64,000 nucleotides of DNA from Natronoplasma sp964602715 (GTDB lineage Archaea > Thermoplasmatota > Thermoplasmata > Halarchaeoplasmatales > Halarchaeoplasmataceae). The notes under the pieces were generated by a model that searched no databases, was not told the DNA's origin, and worked only from the letters and a program-made list of their open reading frames with translations. This document shows, piece after piece, positions 42,985 to 53,200 of the stretch. Where the stretch lies: assembly GCA_964602715.1 (NCBI GenBank), contig CAZRSB010000005.1:1-64000 (forward strand), given 5' to 3'. The translations under genes and the position numbers were made by a program. Each line of letters opens with the position of its first letter. Position 1 is the stretch's first letter.

Positions 42985-45900
42985 ATGAAAGACCAAATAC
43001 AAGTATTGATGATCGATGATGAACCTGCGATTTTAGAACAGGCTGAAATATACTTAAAGAAAAAAAACGAGAAGATTGAACCGATCACAGCTGAATCTGG
43101 TAAAAAGGGATTGGAGATATTATCCGAACAAAGTGTTGACGTGATAGTTTCAGACTATCAGATGCCGGGGATGGATGGTTTGGAACTGCTAAAAAATATC
43201 AGAAAAAAGAAAGAATTGGACATACCTTTCATATTATTTACAGGGAGAGGAAGAGAAGAAGTAGCTATGGAAGCTTTGAATTTAGGAGCTGAGAGATATC
43301 TAAAAAAGGGTGGCGATCCTAGGACGCAATTCGGTTTATTGAGTGACGCTATTTTACAAGAACATAGGTTATATATGAGAGAAAAAGAACTCGAAAGATC
43401 AGAGAGAGAAAAAAGAAGGATATTAGATAGTGCTGCTGAGCATATAATTTATCACGATGAAGAACATAGAATAATATGGGCAAATCAGGCGGCTGCTGAT
43501 TCAGTAGAGAAAAACCCCCAGGATTTAGAGGGGAAAAAATGTTATAAGGTGTGGGGAGATGAAGAAGCTCCTTGCCAGGATTGTCCGGTCACAAAAGCCC
43601 TCAACTCAGGTGAGATCGAAAGGGATGATGTGGAATCTCCTGATGGAAGATACTGGTATATAACAGCGTCTCCAATACTCGACTATGATGGCAATATTGA
43701 AGGAGTAGTAGAGGTTTCATTGGATATCACAGATAGAAAAAAACAACTAAATTATTTTAACAGATTATACAAAGAATATGAAATTATTTTTAATAATGTT
43801 CAGGAGTGTATATTCCTTGTTGATGTGACGGATGAGGGCGAATTTGAATTCCAAAGATTAAATCAATATGAAGAAGAGACTATAGGCTTAAAAAGTGAAG
43901 AAGTTAGGGGCAAAACTCCTGTGGAAGCCGTAGGAAAAAAAACTGGAAAAAAATTTGAAAAAAAATACAAGGAATGCCTCGAAAGAAAAGAGACAATAAT
44001 CTATGAAGAAGAAGTGGAACTGCCTGCTGGGAAACGAATCGCTCTAACTAAATTAAACCCAGTTATATTTGGTAGTGAAGTGGAAAAAATCGTTGGAATA
44101 TCTCTAGATATAACAGAAAGAAAGGAGATGGAAAGAGAGATATGGAGACAAAAAAATAGGTTTGAAACTCTTGTATCTAATGCACAAGATGGGATATATA
44201 TTCGAGATCTTGAGGGAACGATAACATACGTTAATGAGAGATTTGCGGAAATTCATGGTTACGATAAAAAAGAATTGATTGGCTTGACTTCTTGGGATCT
44301 TTTACATGAAGATAGTAAGGATGATATTTCAGAAGAAGAATATAATGAAAAACTGATCCAGGAAGACGAACCAGCTGAGATAAAAATAAAAAGAAAAGAT
44401 GGAGAGATCAGACAGGCACTGATCACTAATTCTATGACTGTAGGAATCAATGGTGAAAAAGAAATTTTTGGAATCGTTAGGGATATAACAGAAAGAAAAC
44501 AACAGGAAAAAAAATTGAAGCGCAAAAATATGTATCTAGAGCATGTGCCTGAATTTGTTACCATCTTAGATGAAGAAGGTAATATCAAGTACAGAAGTAA
44601 AACGTCATCAGAAATCGATGATATTGCTCCTGAAGATATTTTTGGACAGGATGGTTTCAAGTTTGTCCACGCTGATGATAGAGAAAGACTCAAAGAAATT
44701 TTTGAAGATGTCTTAGAAAACCCCAAAAAAGAATATAGAACACAACTGAGAGGTAAAACTGCAGAGGGATGGATGTGGTTTGAAGCCAGAGCTGTAAATT
44801 ATCTCGAGGATCCTGATATTGAAGGTATAATAGTTACTGGTAGAGATATAGATAAATGGAAACAAAAAGAGAAAAAATTGAAACAGAAAGAAGAGTACAT
44901 CAAATATAGTCCTGATATAACGTTGGTCTTGGATGAGGAGGCTAGAGTTAAATATCAGAGTAACTCAGGTGAGGATCTTATAGGAAAGAAAAAATTAAAC
45001 TTGATCGGAGTTAAACCTTTTGAAAGAGTACATCCAGACCATAAGGTAAAGATCATGGATTCTTTTGAAAAGGTTTTGGAAAACCCAGACGATATCGACA
45101 TATCTGAATTCAAATTTGAAACTCAAGAAGGATGGAGATGGTTTGAGACTAGAGCACAAAACTTACTTGATGATCCAAACGTAAACGGTATCATTCTGAA
45201 TGTGAGAGATATAACTAATCGAAAGAAAACTGAGGAAAAACTTGAGCAAAGGAATGAGAAAATTAAAAAGTTACATCAAAAGGCTACTGAGTTGAATAAA
45301 TGCAAAGATGAAGTTGAAATATGTGAGCACGTAGTGGAGGCATCTGAAGATATATTAGAATTTGAAGTATGTGGAATAGATTTTGTTGAGAATGGGGAAT
45401 TTGTGCCGATCTCTCTCTCAACTGAAATAGAGGGAGGATTTATAAGAAGAAAAGTTGAAGAGGCCGGGATAAGTCGGAAGGTATACGAAGATGGAGAAAG
45501 TTTATTGGTTGAAGATCGGAGAAATCTTGAATTTTCGAGACCCGTAGTCAGCGATTATCGGTCCTCTATCACGATACCTTTAGATAACGTGGGGATCTAT
45601 CAAGCCTTATCCACTGAAGTGGGTACTTTTGACGAAAAAGATCTGGAATTGGCAGAGTTACTGGTAAATCATGCTGTTGAGGCTATAAAACGTTTGAGAT
45701 CTGAGCAAAAATTAAGAGATAGCAAAAGAGTAGTAGAAAAACTGCATGAAGCGAGTGCTGAATTGGAAAGTTGTCAAACTGAAAAACAGGTGTATCAAAA
45801 AGCCCTCGAGGCTGCTAAAAACATTTTAGATTTTGACATGTGTGGTTTTGATGCTGTAGAGGGAGATGCTTTCGTTGTTAAGGCATCTACATCAGAAGTT

Positions 45901-46824
45901 CCTGAAGGAGGATATATTAGTAGGAAAATATCAGAAGGAGGAACGAGTAAGAAAACATATCTGAATCAGAAATCATATTTAATTGATGATCTCTCCTTGG
46001 ATCAGGACGCAAAACCCGTAAAAAGTGATTATAGATCCTTGATCAGTGTCCCGATCGGTGAATTCGGGATATTTCAGGCCGTATCTACTGAACCAGGTCA
46101 TTTCGATAAAAGTGATTTGAGGATGAGTCAATTATTAATAGACCATGTGACCGAAGCTTTAAGAAGGCTTGAAAGAAATAAACAAGACGAGATCTTACAT
46201 TCACTACTTAGACACGATGTTGGAAACAAACTTCAGATAGCGAATGGATATTTTATACTACTTGAAGACTTTGGTAACTTTTCCGAAGAGACAAAAAAAA
46301 TAATAAGAAAAACTCAAGATGCTATCAATGCTGGTGAAGAAATTATTCAAAAGATCAGAAAACTAAGAAAGATCGAAACCGAAGAAGAGATATATGCAAG
46401 AGATGTAAGCAGTGTAATTGATAAAGTAATATCTTTACAAAAAGAGAGGATTAAAGACAGTGGAATAGATATAAAGTTAGATGTGACAGCATGTGAAGTG
46501 AAAGCTGGATCTTTATTAGAAGAAGTTTTTATCAATATAATAGAAAACTCGATCACGCATTCTAATTGCACTTTGATTAATATCAAAACTGAAATAAAAA
46601 GAGAAGGTTGTATGATCATAATAGAAGATGACGGAATTGGAATAGATGAAGACATGAAGAAAAAGATATTTGAAAGCGGTTCTAGGAAAGGAAAAGAAGC
46701 CGGTTCTGGAATAGGGATGTATTTAGTAAAACAGATAGTAGATAGATATGATGGTTATATCGAAGTGGATGATTCTGAACTGTCTGGAGCCAAATTCAAT
46801 ATATACTTAAAAAAATGTGAATGA
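42985..46824 (+). CDS. Receiver-PAS5-GAF2 histidine kinase
   Basis: The 1279-residue soluble protein has, in order: receiver (about 5-120; SDYQMPGMDG phosphoacceptor Asp, FTGRGREEV, YLKKG Lys), PAS domains near 145-250, 258-375, 388-505, 511-625 and 632-748, two similar GAF domains (about 768-902 and 918-1058), H-box LLRHDVGNKLQ (His near 1077) and HATPase (N-box IIENSITHS, DDGIGID, GSGIGMYLVKQ). The first PAS has CQDCPV, a possible metal or redox site. The ATG at 42985 follows GGAG; a TTG at 42961 is less likely. Confidence 0.88.
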   Translation: MKDQIQVLMIDDEPAILEQAEIYLKKKNEKIEPITAESGKKGLEILSEQSVDVIVSDYQMPGMDGLELLKNIRKKKELDIPFILFTGRGREEVAMEALNLGAERYLKKGGDPRTQFGLLSDAILQEHRLYMREKELERSEREKRRILDSAAEHIIYHDEEHRIIWANQAAADSVEKNPQDLEGKKCYKVWGDEEAPCQDCPVTKALNSGEIERDDVESPDGRYWYITASPILDYDGNIEGVVEVSLDITDRKKQLNYFNRLYKEYEIIFNNVQECIFLVDVTDEGEFEFQRLNQYEEETIGLKSEEVRGKTPVEAVGKKTGKKFEKKYKECLERKETIIYEEEVELPAGKRIALTKLNPVIFGSEVEKIVGISLDITERKEMEREIWRQKNRFETLVSNAQDGIYIRDLEGTITYVNERFAEIHGYDKKELIGLTSWDLLHEDSKDDISEEEYNEKLIQEDEPAEIKIKRKDGEIRQALITNSMTVGINGEKEIFGIVRDITERKQQEKKLKRKNMYLEHVPEFVTILDEEGNIKYRSKTSSEIDDIAPEDIFGQDGFKFVHADDRERLKEIFEDVLENPKKEYRTQLRGKTAEGWMWFEARAVNYLEDPDIEGIIVTGRDIDKWKQKEKKLKQKEEYIKYSPDITLVLDEEARVKYQSNSGEDLIGKKKLNLIGVKPFERVHPDHKVKIMDSFEKVLENPDDIDISEFKFETQEGWRWFETRAQNLLDDPNVNGIILNVRDITNRKKTEEKLEQRNEKIKKLHQKATELNKCKDEVEICEHVVEASEDILEFEVCGIDFVENGEFVPISLSTEIEGGFIRRKVEEAGISRKVYEDGESLLVEDRRNLEFSRPVVSDYRSSITIPLDNVGIYQALSTEVGTFDEKDLELAELLVNHAVEAIKRLRSEQKLRDSKRVVEKLHEASAELESCQTEKQVYQKALEAAKNILDFDMCGFDAVEGDAFVVKASTSEVPEGGYISRKISEGGTSKKTYLNQKSYLIDDLSLDQDAKPVKSDYRSLISVPIGEFGIFQAVSTEPGHFDKSDLRMSQLLIDHVTEALRRLERNKQDEILHSLLRHDVGNKLQIANGYFILLEDFGNFSEETKKIIRKTQDAINAGEEIIQKIRKLRKIETEEEIYARDVSSVIDKVISLQKERIKDSGIDIKLDVTACEVKAGSLLEEVFINIIENSITHSNCTLINIKTEIKREGCMIIIEDDGIGIDEDMKKKIFESGSRKGKEAGSGIGMYLVKQIVDRYDGYIEVDDSELSGAKFNIYLKKCE

Positions 46825-46853
46825 ATTTTAAAAATAAGAAAAAGGTTTTTTGT

Positions 46854-47528
46854 TTATGATTCTCGATGGCAGAGCCACCAGTCGTAGCACTTGATCTCTC
46901 CTTTTTCCTCTTTCTCTTTTCGATCCTTTATCTCTTTTTCACTAGAAGCTGGTGGTATGATCACATCATCTTTAATGAGTTCGTTATTAGGCCAATTAGC
47001 AGGTATAGCGACACCTTCTTCCTCAGATTTCTGGAATCCTTTGATCATTCTAATTATCTCATCCATATTTCTCCCAAGTTCAGCGGGATAATAAAGAATA
47101 GCTCTAATCGTTGATTCGGGATCGACTATAAACACAGCTCTTACTGTTGCTGTTCCTCCTGTACTGTGGATCAGACCTAATTTATCTGCGACTTCTCCCT
47201 TGCCATCAGCGATGATAGGAAATTCAATCTTTTCTCCCATTTTGTCTTCGATCCATTCTGCCCATTTAAGATGACTGTGCACTTGATCAATACTTAAACC
47301 GATGAGTTCGGTATTGAGATCTCTAAATTCATCGTATCTTTTTTGGAATGAATAAAATTCGGTCGTACAAACGGGAGTAAAGTCACCGGGATGGGAAAAC
47401 AGTATGAACCATTTTCCATCAAATTTATCTGGAAGGTCCATTTCGCCATGAGTGGTGTTGACTTTCATCTCTGGAAACTTATCGCCAATCAGAGGCATGC
47501 CGTCTTTTTTTTCTTTTTTTTCGCTCAT
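46854..47528 (-). CDS. Peroxiredoxin (archaeal Prx6/AhpC2 type)
   Basis: It reduces peroxides through the peroxidatic Cys in HPGDFTPVCTTEF (about residue 50). The 224 residues include the long C-terminal arm with KCYDWWLCHR, where further cysteines could resolve the disulfide, as in archaeal Prx. GAGGTG precedes the ATG. It is convergent with the large kinase gene and upstream, in the opposite direction, of a ferritin-like gene. Confidence 0.92.
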   Translation of the reverse strand: MSEKKEKKDGMPLIGDKFPEMKVNTTHGEMDLPDKFDGKWFILFSHPGDFTPVCTTEFYSFQKRYDEFRDLNTELIGLSIDQVHSHLKWAEWIEDKMGEKIEFPIIADGKGEVADKLGLIHSTGGTATVRAVFIVDPESTIRAILYYPAELGRNMDEIIRMIKGFQKSEEEGVAIPANWPNNELIKDDVIIPPASSEKEIKDRKEKEEKGEIKCYDWWLCHRES

Positions 47529-47703
47529 ATCTTACACCTCACTTATTTTCGAATTGTAAAGGTAGTTTATATTATTTTCGTATAAGTTTTGGTATTTTTC
47601 GTTATTAATTTTGGATTTTTTGATAGATAAATGACATTTTTAGTTGCAAGAATGGCAAAAAATATTAATAACTTCGTCTATTAATAACCAATTGGCGGAT
47701 AAA

Positions 47704-48135
47704 ATGAGTAAAGAAAAAATAACTTTAGAAGAGTTCGTCGAGAAACTGAACTACGATCTAGAGTGGGAATATGCAGCAGCACTTCAATATGTACAGCACC
47801 AAGCAGTAATGTCCGGTGCCGCATACGACAATATAGCTGATGAATTAGCGCTCCATGCTGAAGAAGAATTACAGCATGCCATACAATTAGCTGATCAAAT
47901 AGATTATCTTGGAGGAACTCCAAGTGTGAATGTACAAGAGATAAAAACGGGAGAAAAAGCAGATAAAATGTTAAAACAAGACCTTGAAGGCGAAAGAGAC
48001 GCCATCGAAAGATACAAGAAAAGGATTAAACAAGCTGAAGAATTGGATGAATATGCAACGGCTCAGACTCTAAGAGATATTTTAGTTACAGAACAAGAAC
48101 ACGAAATGGACTTGATGGATGCTTTAGATCTCTAA
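47704..48135 (+). CDS. Ferritin-like/Dps-like protein
   Basis: The 143-residue four-helix protein has diiron-type ligands: LEWEYAAALQYVQHQ, HAEEELQHAIQLADQI, DLEGERDAIERYKK and TEQEHEMDLMDAL. Such proteins oxidise and store iron or protect DNA. The ATG at 47704 is preferred; an upstream TTG at 47644 would add 20 residues with no family match. It is divergent from the peroxiredoxin gene with about 175 bp between starts. Confidence 0.85.
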   Translation: MSKEKITLEEFVEKLNYDLEWEYAAALQYVQHQAVMSGAAYDNIADELALHAEEELQHAIQLADQIDYLGGTPSVNVQEIKTGEKADKMLKQDLEGERDAIERYKKRIKQAEELDEYATAQTLRDILVTEQEHEMDLMDALDL

Positions 48136-48629
48136 ATATAGTCAAGGACACGACTTTTCTTTAATTTTTGAGAGTCCTTGGCTAGTTGTATCACTAAAAA
48201 TTAAAAATTATACAAAGGAGTCAGGGAGATGGATTCCGATAGAAAATTCATATGACCAAAGAGCAATATATAAATGATTCAATAAAGCCAAAAAATACTT
48301 CACGAGACCACCTCTAGACCTGTATATAGGCTTCGTTTGTAAGGACAAAACCATGAGAACCCACCTACATGGGGAGTATTAACAGCTCTTGGTGTGTCTA
48401 TAGCAATCTCTTTATTTCAGATCTCTCGACAGGAGTAAGTCAATAAGATATTCTTATCTTTATTTCTTTCCTATTGATGATTCAAAAAAGTGATGATCCA
48501 GGTAATGAATTAAGATCATAAATGATGAAAAAAATTACTATGAAGAATATTAAATAATTTCTAAATAACTAAACTCAGAAACTAGAAAAGCATAAATAGA
48601 AAAAGGGCATTTTTTTAACTGGTTGGAAG
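48136..48629. other. 494-bp spacer, nothing recognised
   Basis: CAAGGAC (about 48143) and GTCCTTG (about 48174) could form a weak terminator stem after the ferritin-like gene. No gene or RNA was identified in the remainder. Confidence 0.3.
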
Positions 48630-49790
48630 ATGGATTTCATTGATGTACTACTAGTAGATGATGATGAAAAATTTCTTGATCAGGCCAAAATTTTCTTAGA
48701 GAAGGAGAACGAAAATATAAATGTAGTGACTGCAAGATCTGTAAAAAAGGGTTTAAAATTATTTGATAAAAAGAATTTCGATGCAATAGTCTCCGATTAT
48801 CAAATGCCAGATGTGACTGGAATTGAATTTCTAGAAGAGATAAGGACAAAAAAAATGAGTAACATCCCTTTTATAATTATAACAGGTAAAGGTCGCGAGG
48901 AAGTCGCTATGGAAGCACTCAATTTAGGTGCTGACAGATACCTACAAAAAGGGACTGATCCCAAAACTTTGTTTGGTTTGTTGGAACGTTCTATAAAAAA
49001 GGAATTAGAAAAGATAACTCAAGAAAGATATAGAGATCTTCTTGAAAACAATCCAAATCCAACCCTCATCTTAGAAAACGATTTAAGTATAGAGATCGTA
49101 AATGATCAGTTCTTAGAATTTATAAAAAAAGATAGAGACAAAGTAGAAGGAAATGATCTGGATTCTATCATTGGTAAAAAAGGGAAACAGAAGATAGATG
49201 AAGTTTTCAAATATAAAAAGATAGAAGATAACTCTTCTCCTGAATTGTTTTACACCACTTTAGAGGATCTTGATGCAAAGGAAAGAGATGTATTAATCTC
49301 TCTTTCTACAATTTCGAGACATGAAAAATGTTTGATTAATTTTTTTGATATCACTGACTGGGCGATAAGTGCTGATCTTATAGGTGAGCTCCAAAATTTC
49401 AAAAAAAGTGATAAGGATTTTTTGGAAAAATTTTCCGAAAGATTTTCTAAGTTCATCGCTGACGAAAGAATCCAAGCTGAAATCAAAAAAAATTGCCTTG
49501 AAGAACTGACTATTTTGTTGATAGCATTTCATGGAAAGATCCACGGAAAAGGGATAATCGATGAATTGAGGAATAGATTTTCTATATCAATAAGTGCTGG
49601 TACGATGTACCCTATTTTACATGATTTAGAGAGTAGAAATATAATTGAACAACATGAAGGAGTTAGATCGAAAAAATATACCTTGAAAAACAAAAAAGAA
49701 GGTTTGGAATTGGCTAGAAAAAAGATCAGTCTATTGTTTATTCAATATCTTCTACTTTATAATATGTTTAGAGGACAAAAAGACATGTGA
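48630..49790 (+). CDS. Receiver-PAS-PadR-like winged-helix protein
   Basis: The 386 residues hold a receiver (about 5-122; SDYQMPDVTG, GKGREEVAMEALNLGADRYLQKG in two parts), a PAS-like domain (about 128-250; LLENNPNPTLILENDL) and a C-terminal PadR-type winged helix (about 290-370; LLIAFHGKIHGKGIIDEL, SISAGTMYPILHDLESRNII). PadR proteins usually lack receivers, so this looks like a response regulator with a PadR DNA-binding output. The receiver closely resembles those of the neighbouring kinases. Confidence 0.82.
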   Translation: MDFIDVLLVDDDEKFLDQAKIFLEKENENINVVTARSVKKGLKLFDKKNFDAIVSDYQMPDVTGIEFLEEIRTKKMSNIPFIIITGKGREEVAMEALNLGADRYLQKGTDPKTLFGLLERSIKKELEKITQERYRDLLENNPNPTLILENDLSIEIVNDQFLEFIKKDRDKVEGNDLDSIIGKKGKQKIDEVFKYKKIEDNSSPELFYTTLEDLDAKERDVLISLSTISRHEKCLINFFDITDWAISADLIGELQNFKKSDKDFLEKFSERFSKFIADERIQAEIKKNCLEELTILLIAFHGKIHGKGIIDELRNRFSISISAGTMYPILHDLESRNIIEQHEGVRSKKYTLKNKKEGLELARKKISLLFIQYLLLYNMFRGQKDM

Positions 49791-49935
49791 GAAACCTTCT
49801 ATAATATATAATCCATTTCAAATATGTATTCTCTTATTCAACTATATATCGAGATGTGATACACAATTCGATTTTCTAGGAATTTATAATAGGACAGAAA
49901 GATATGTTTTTTTTATCTATAATGAGGCGGAATAT

Positions 49936-50130
49936 ATGCTAGAACCTAAAGTATATGAAATGAAAAAAACAAACCAAAGTGGCAATGACGACACAAATAG
50001 TGATGAATTTATTGCTTGCATAAAAAGAGTTAAAAGATTAGCTGATGGCGAAGATATTAATATAAAAAATAGAGAGTTGTTAGAATCAATTGACAGATAT
50101 CTAAAAGATATTGAAGGAAATTCTATCTGA
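49936..50130 (+). CDS. Small hydrophilic protein, unknown
   Basis: The 64-residue frame (start MLEPKVYEMKKTN) has GAGGCGG before its ATG and a likely helical C-terminal half (ACIKRVKRLADGEDI to ESIDRYLKDIEG). I recognise no family. It lies between the PadR-type regulator and the chemoreceptor and may belong to the sensory island. Confidence 0.5.
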   Translation: MLEPKVYEMKKTNQSGNDDTNSDEFIACIKRVKRLADGEDINIKNRELLESIDRYLKDIEGNSI

Positions 50131-50286
50131 GTAATTAAAAGTTGACGTAATAAAAGCTAATCCACTCTTGAACTAGTCCAGGTAATATATTTAATAAAAT
50201 ATTTTTTTCTTAAAATATTGTTATGGTTTAAAAAAGCTTAAATAGTTCAAATTTGATTGTTTTTAATAATAAAATTGGTGAAAAGG

Positions 50287-53200
50287 ATGAAAAATAAAAA
50301 GGACAAAGGATTTAGGATGAGCATAGGTATTAAACTGATAGCACTGTTTTTAGCGATCTCTTTGATACCTCTAGGTATTACATTTGTAGTATCTTCTGAA
50401 GGTATGGGGGATATCGGAGAGTTCTCTGAAGATGAGAGTGAAGAAGAACTGATGAGACAGATGGAAGATCGATTACAAGCCGAAGTTGATGGAAGACAGA
50501 ATGCAATCCAGAATATAATCGATGCAAGAGAAGCTGATGCTATAACTCTTTCAAATATGGGGGTTATTGAAAACTATCTAGCGGCTAATGAAGGAGAGAT
50601 GGATATGGTCCAAGAACTGAGCGAAGATATGCTTGGATACATGGCCACTGAGATGAGAGCGGGGATAGATAGTGCTGCTCAAGCTATCGCACAGTACAAA
50701 TATGGTGAAGATTCGGTTGAAGATGTCGATGACGTTGAAGCTCTAGCTTCTGACGTGGAAGAATTGATCTCTGGAACTGAAGGAGACTTAACTGATGAAG
50801 AAGGAACAATGTACGATGCCTTTCAGCCAGGATATCTCAGAACAACAGGTTATACATTTATTGTAAACACTGATGCCGAAATTGTAACTCATTTTGATCT
50901 TGAAGATGGAACCGATACAGTAGATGATTTAGGCCTCGATGCATTCGAAGAAATCGCAGAGACCGCGCCACAGTATACAGAAGGTACCGATTACGGTGTT
51001 GCTGAATATATGTATCCAGATGAAACTCAAGAAGGGGATCCTGAGGAACTAAAATTTGTATCCTACAATTATTACGAGCCCTTCGATTGGGTGATCGCTC
51101 CTAGCGTTTACTATTACGAGCTACAAGAAGTAGCTGTAGAGGATGCAGCGGAACAGATAGCAAGTACTTTTGTCGACTATGAAACCACTAGAACTATAGA
51201 TGTTGACGATGAACCTAGGATTGCATATGAAGGTATCACATTTGCAGATGCCGAAGGGATGGAGATAGTTTCGGCGGCGGATGGAGAAGTTACAACTGAT
51301 CAGACAAATGATCATTCCACTGAAGAGTGGTTCATCGGAGCGATGGATATGGGTGAGAACGAGGTATTCTTCAGCGAGGTCTATGGAGAGCCTGGTGAAC
51401 AGAGCCTGGATATCTCTATACCTGTGTTCTACGATGGTGAAATAGACGGGGTTATCTCGATCACCTTCGATTACTCTATCCTCACTGATATGGCTAGTCA
51501 AGTCGATATCGGAGAAGAGGGTTATCTGTTCATATTAGATGATGAAGGCATAACCCTTAGTCATCCCAACGAGGAGAACATCGGTGCTGATGCTACAGCA
51601 GAGTTTGGAGAAGAACTAGGAGACATCGTTTCGGAAAGGATGATACAAGGTGAAACGGGTGTAGCAGAATACACATTTTTACAAAACGGAGAAGAAATAC
51701 ATAATTGGGCCTCCTACACACCTATAGATTTTGGGCATAGAGAATATGTTTTATCAGCCACAATTCCACAGGAAGAAGCAACAGGACCCGCTGAACAGTT
51801 AGCCCAAGATATAGATGATATGAGAGGTGATAGCGAAAGGAACTTGATGATAATTACTGCTATAGCGGGTATAGGAGTTGTAGTTGTTGGATTCTTTTCC
51901 TCCAATTACTTCGCCAATCCAATAAAGGCGATCAAAAATAGAGCTCAGAAATTGGCTAAAGGTGATTTCAGCTCTGATGAGGATGTCAGAAGAAGCAATG
52001 ATGAGATCGGAGATATGGTCGAAGCTTTTGATGAGATGAAAGGAAACTTGAATACCTCTATGTCAGAGATAAAGAACTCAATGAGTTCTTTAGCCTCAGG
52101 TGATTTAGATTCAAATGTAGATACTAGAAGACTGAAAGGTGAGTATAAAGAACTAGGTATGTCAATCAATAAGAGCTTACAAACTGTTAGAACTTCGATA
52201 ACTGAGATAGAAGATATCATGGAAAGTTTAGTTCATGGTGATCTAGATGACAGGGTTGAAACTTCAGAGTTATCAGGTGAGTTCAGAGTAATGGGTGAAG
52301 ATGTAAATGAAAGCATTGAAAAGATAGATTCAACATTAGAAAGAATAGATATGAGAATAGCCGAGATAGAAGAAGGTGACTTTACTAGAGTTGATCTAGA
52401 TGATATGGAAGGTAAGTACAAAGAAACTGGTAAATCCATAAATAATAGTATAGTAGCAATTGAAGAGACCATGGACGATTTCCTAAACGTGATGGAAGGA
52501 CTAGCAGCGGGAGAATTAGACAACAAAATAGACGAAGATAAGCATGAAGGTGAATTTAGAGAGATGGCTTATGCAATAAACGAATCTATGGATAATATCC
52601 GATATGCTTTAGACAGGATAGAAATGAGAATGGCCGAGATAGAAGAGGGCGACTTTGCTCGGGTAGATACTAGTCATTCTGCGATGAAAGGTCATTATCT
52701 AGAGACTGGCGAGGCCGTAAATAGAAGTTTAGAAACGATCGAGGAGACCATCGGTGATTTAGTAAGTGTTATGAAAAGCTTAGCTGAAGGTGATCTTGAT
52801 GTTGGTATTGATGAGGAAGACCATGAGGGTCAATTCAGAGAGATGGCTGAAGCGATAAATACAAGTTTAGAAGCTGTAAAAACTTCGATGGAAGAGGTAT
52901 CTTTTGTGATGAATGGTCTCGCGGAAGGTGATCTCACAAAGAGAGCGGAAACTAGTAAATTGAAAGGGGCATATGAAAACATAGCCAATATAATAAATCA
53001 AACTATGGAAGAGGATAACGACCAAATGCTCAATATCAGAAACATTTCATTAGAGACGGATGATGCCGCGGAACAGATAGCAGCTTCCTCCGAAGAATTG
53101 AGTTCTACTGCTGAGAACGTATCGACTTCTGTACAAAACATCTCAGAAGGGACATCTGAACAGGCTAGAATGGCAGAGGATATGAAACAGCAGATGGAAT

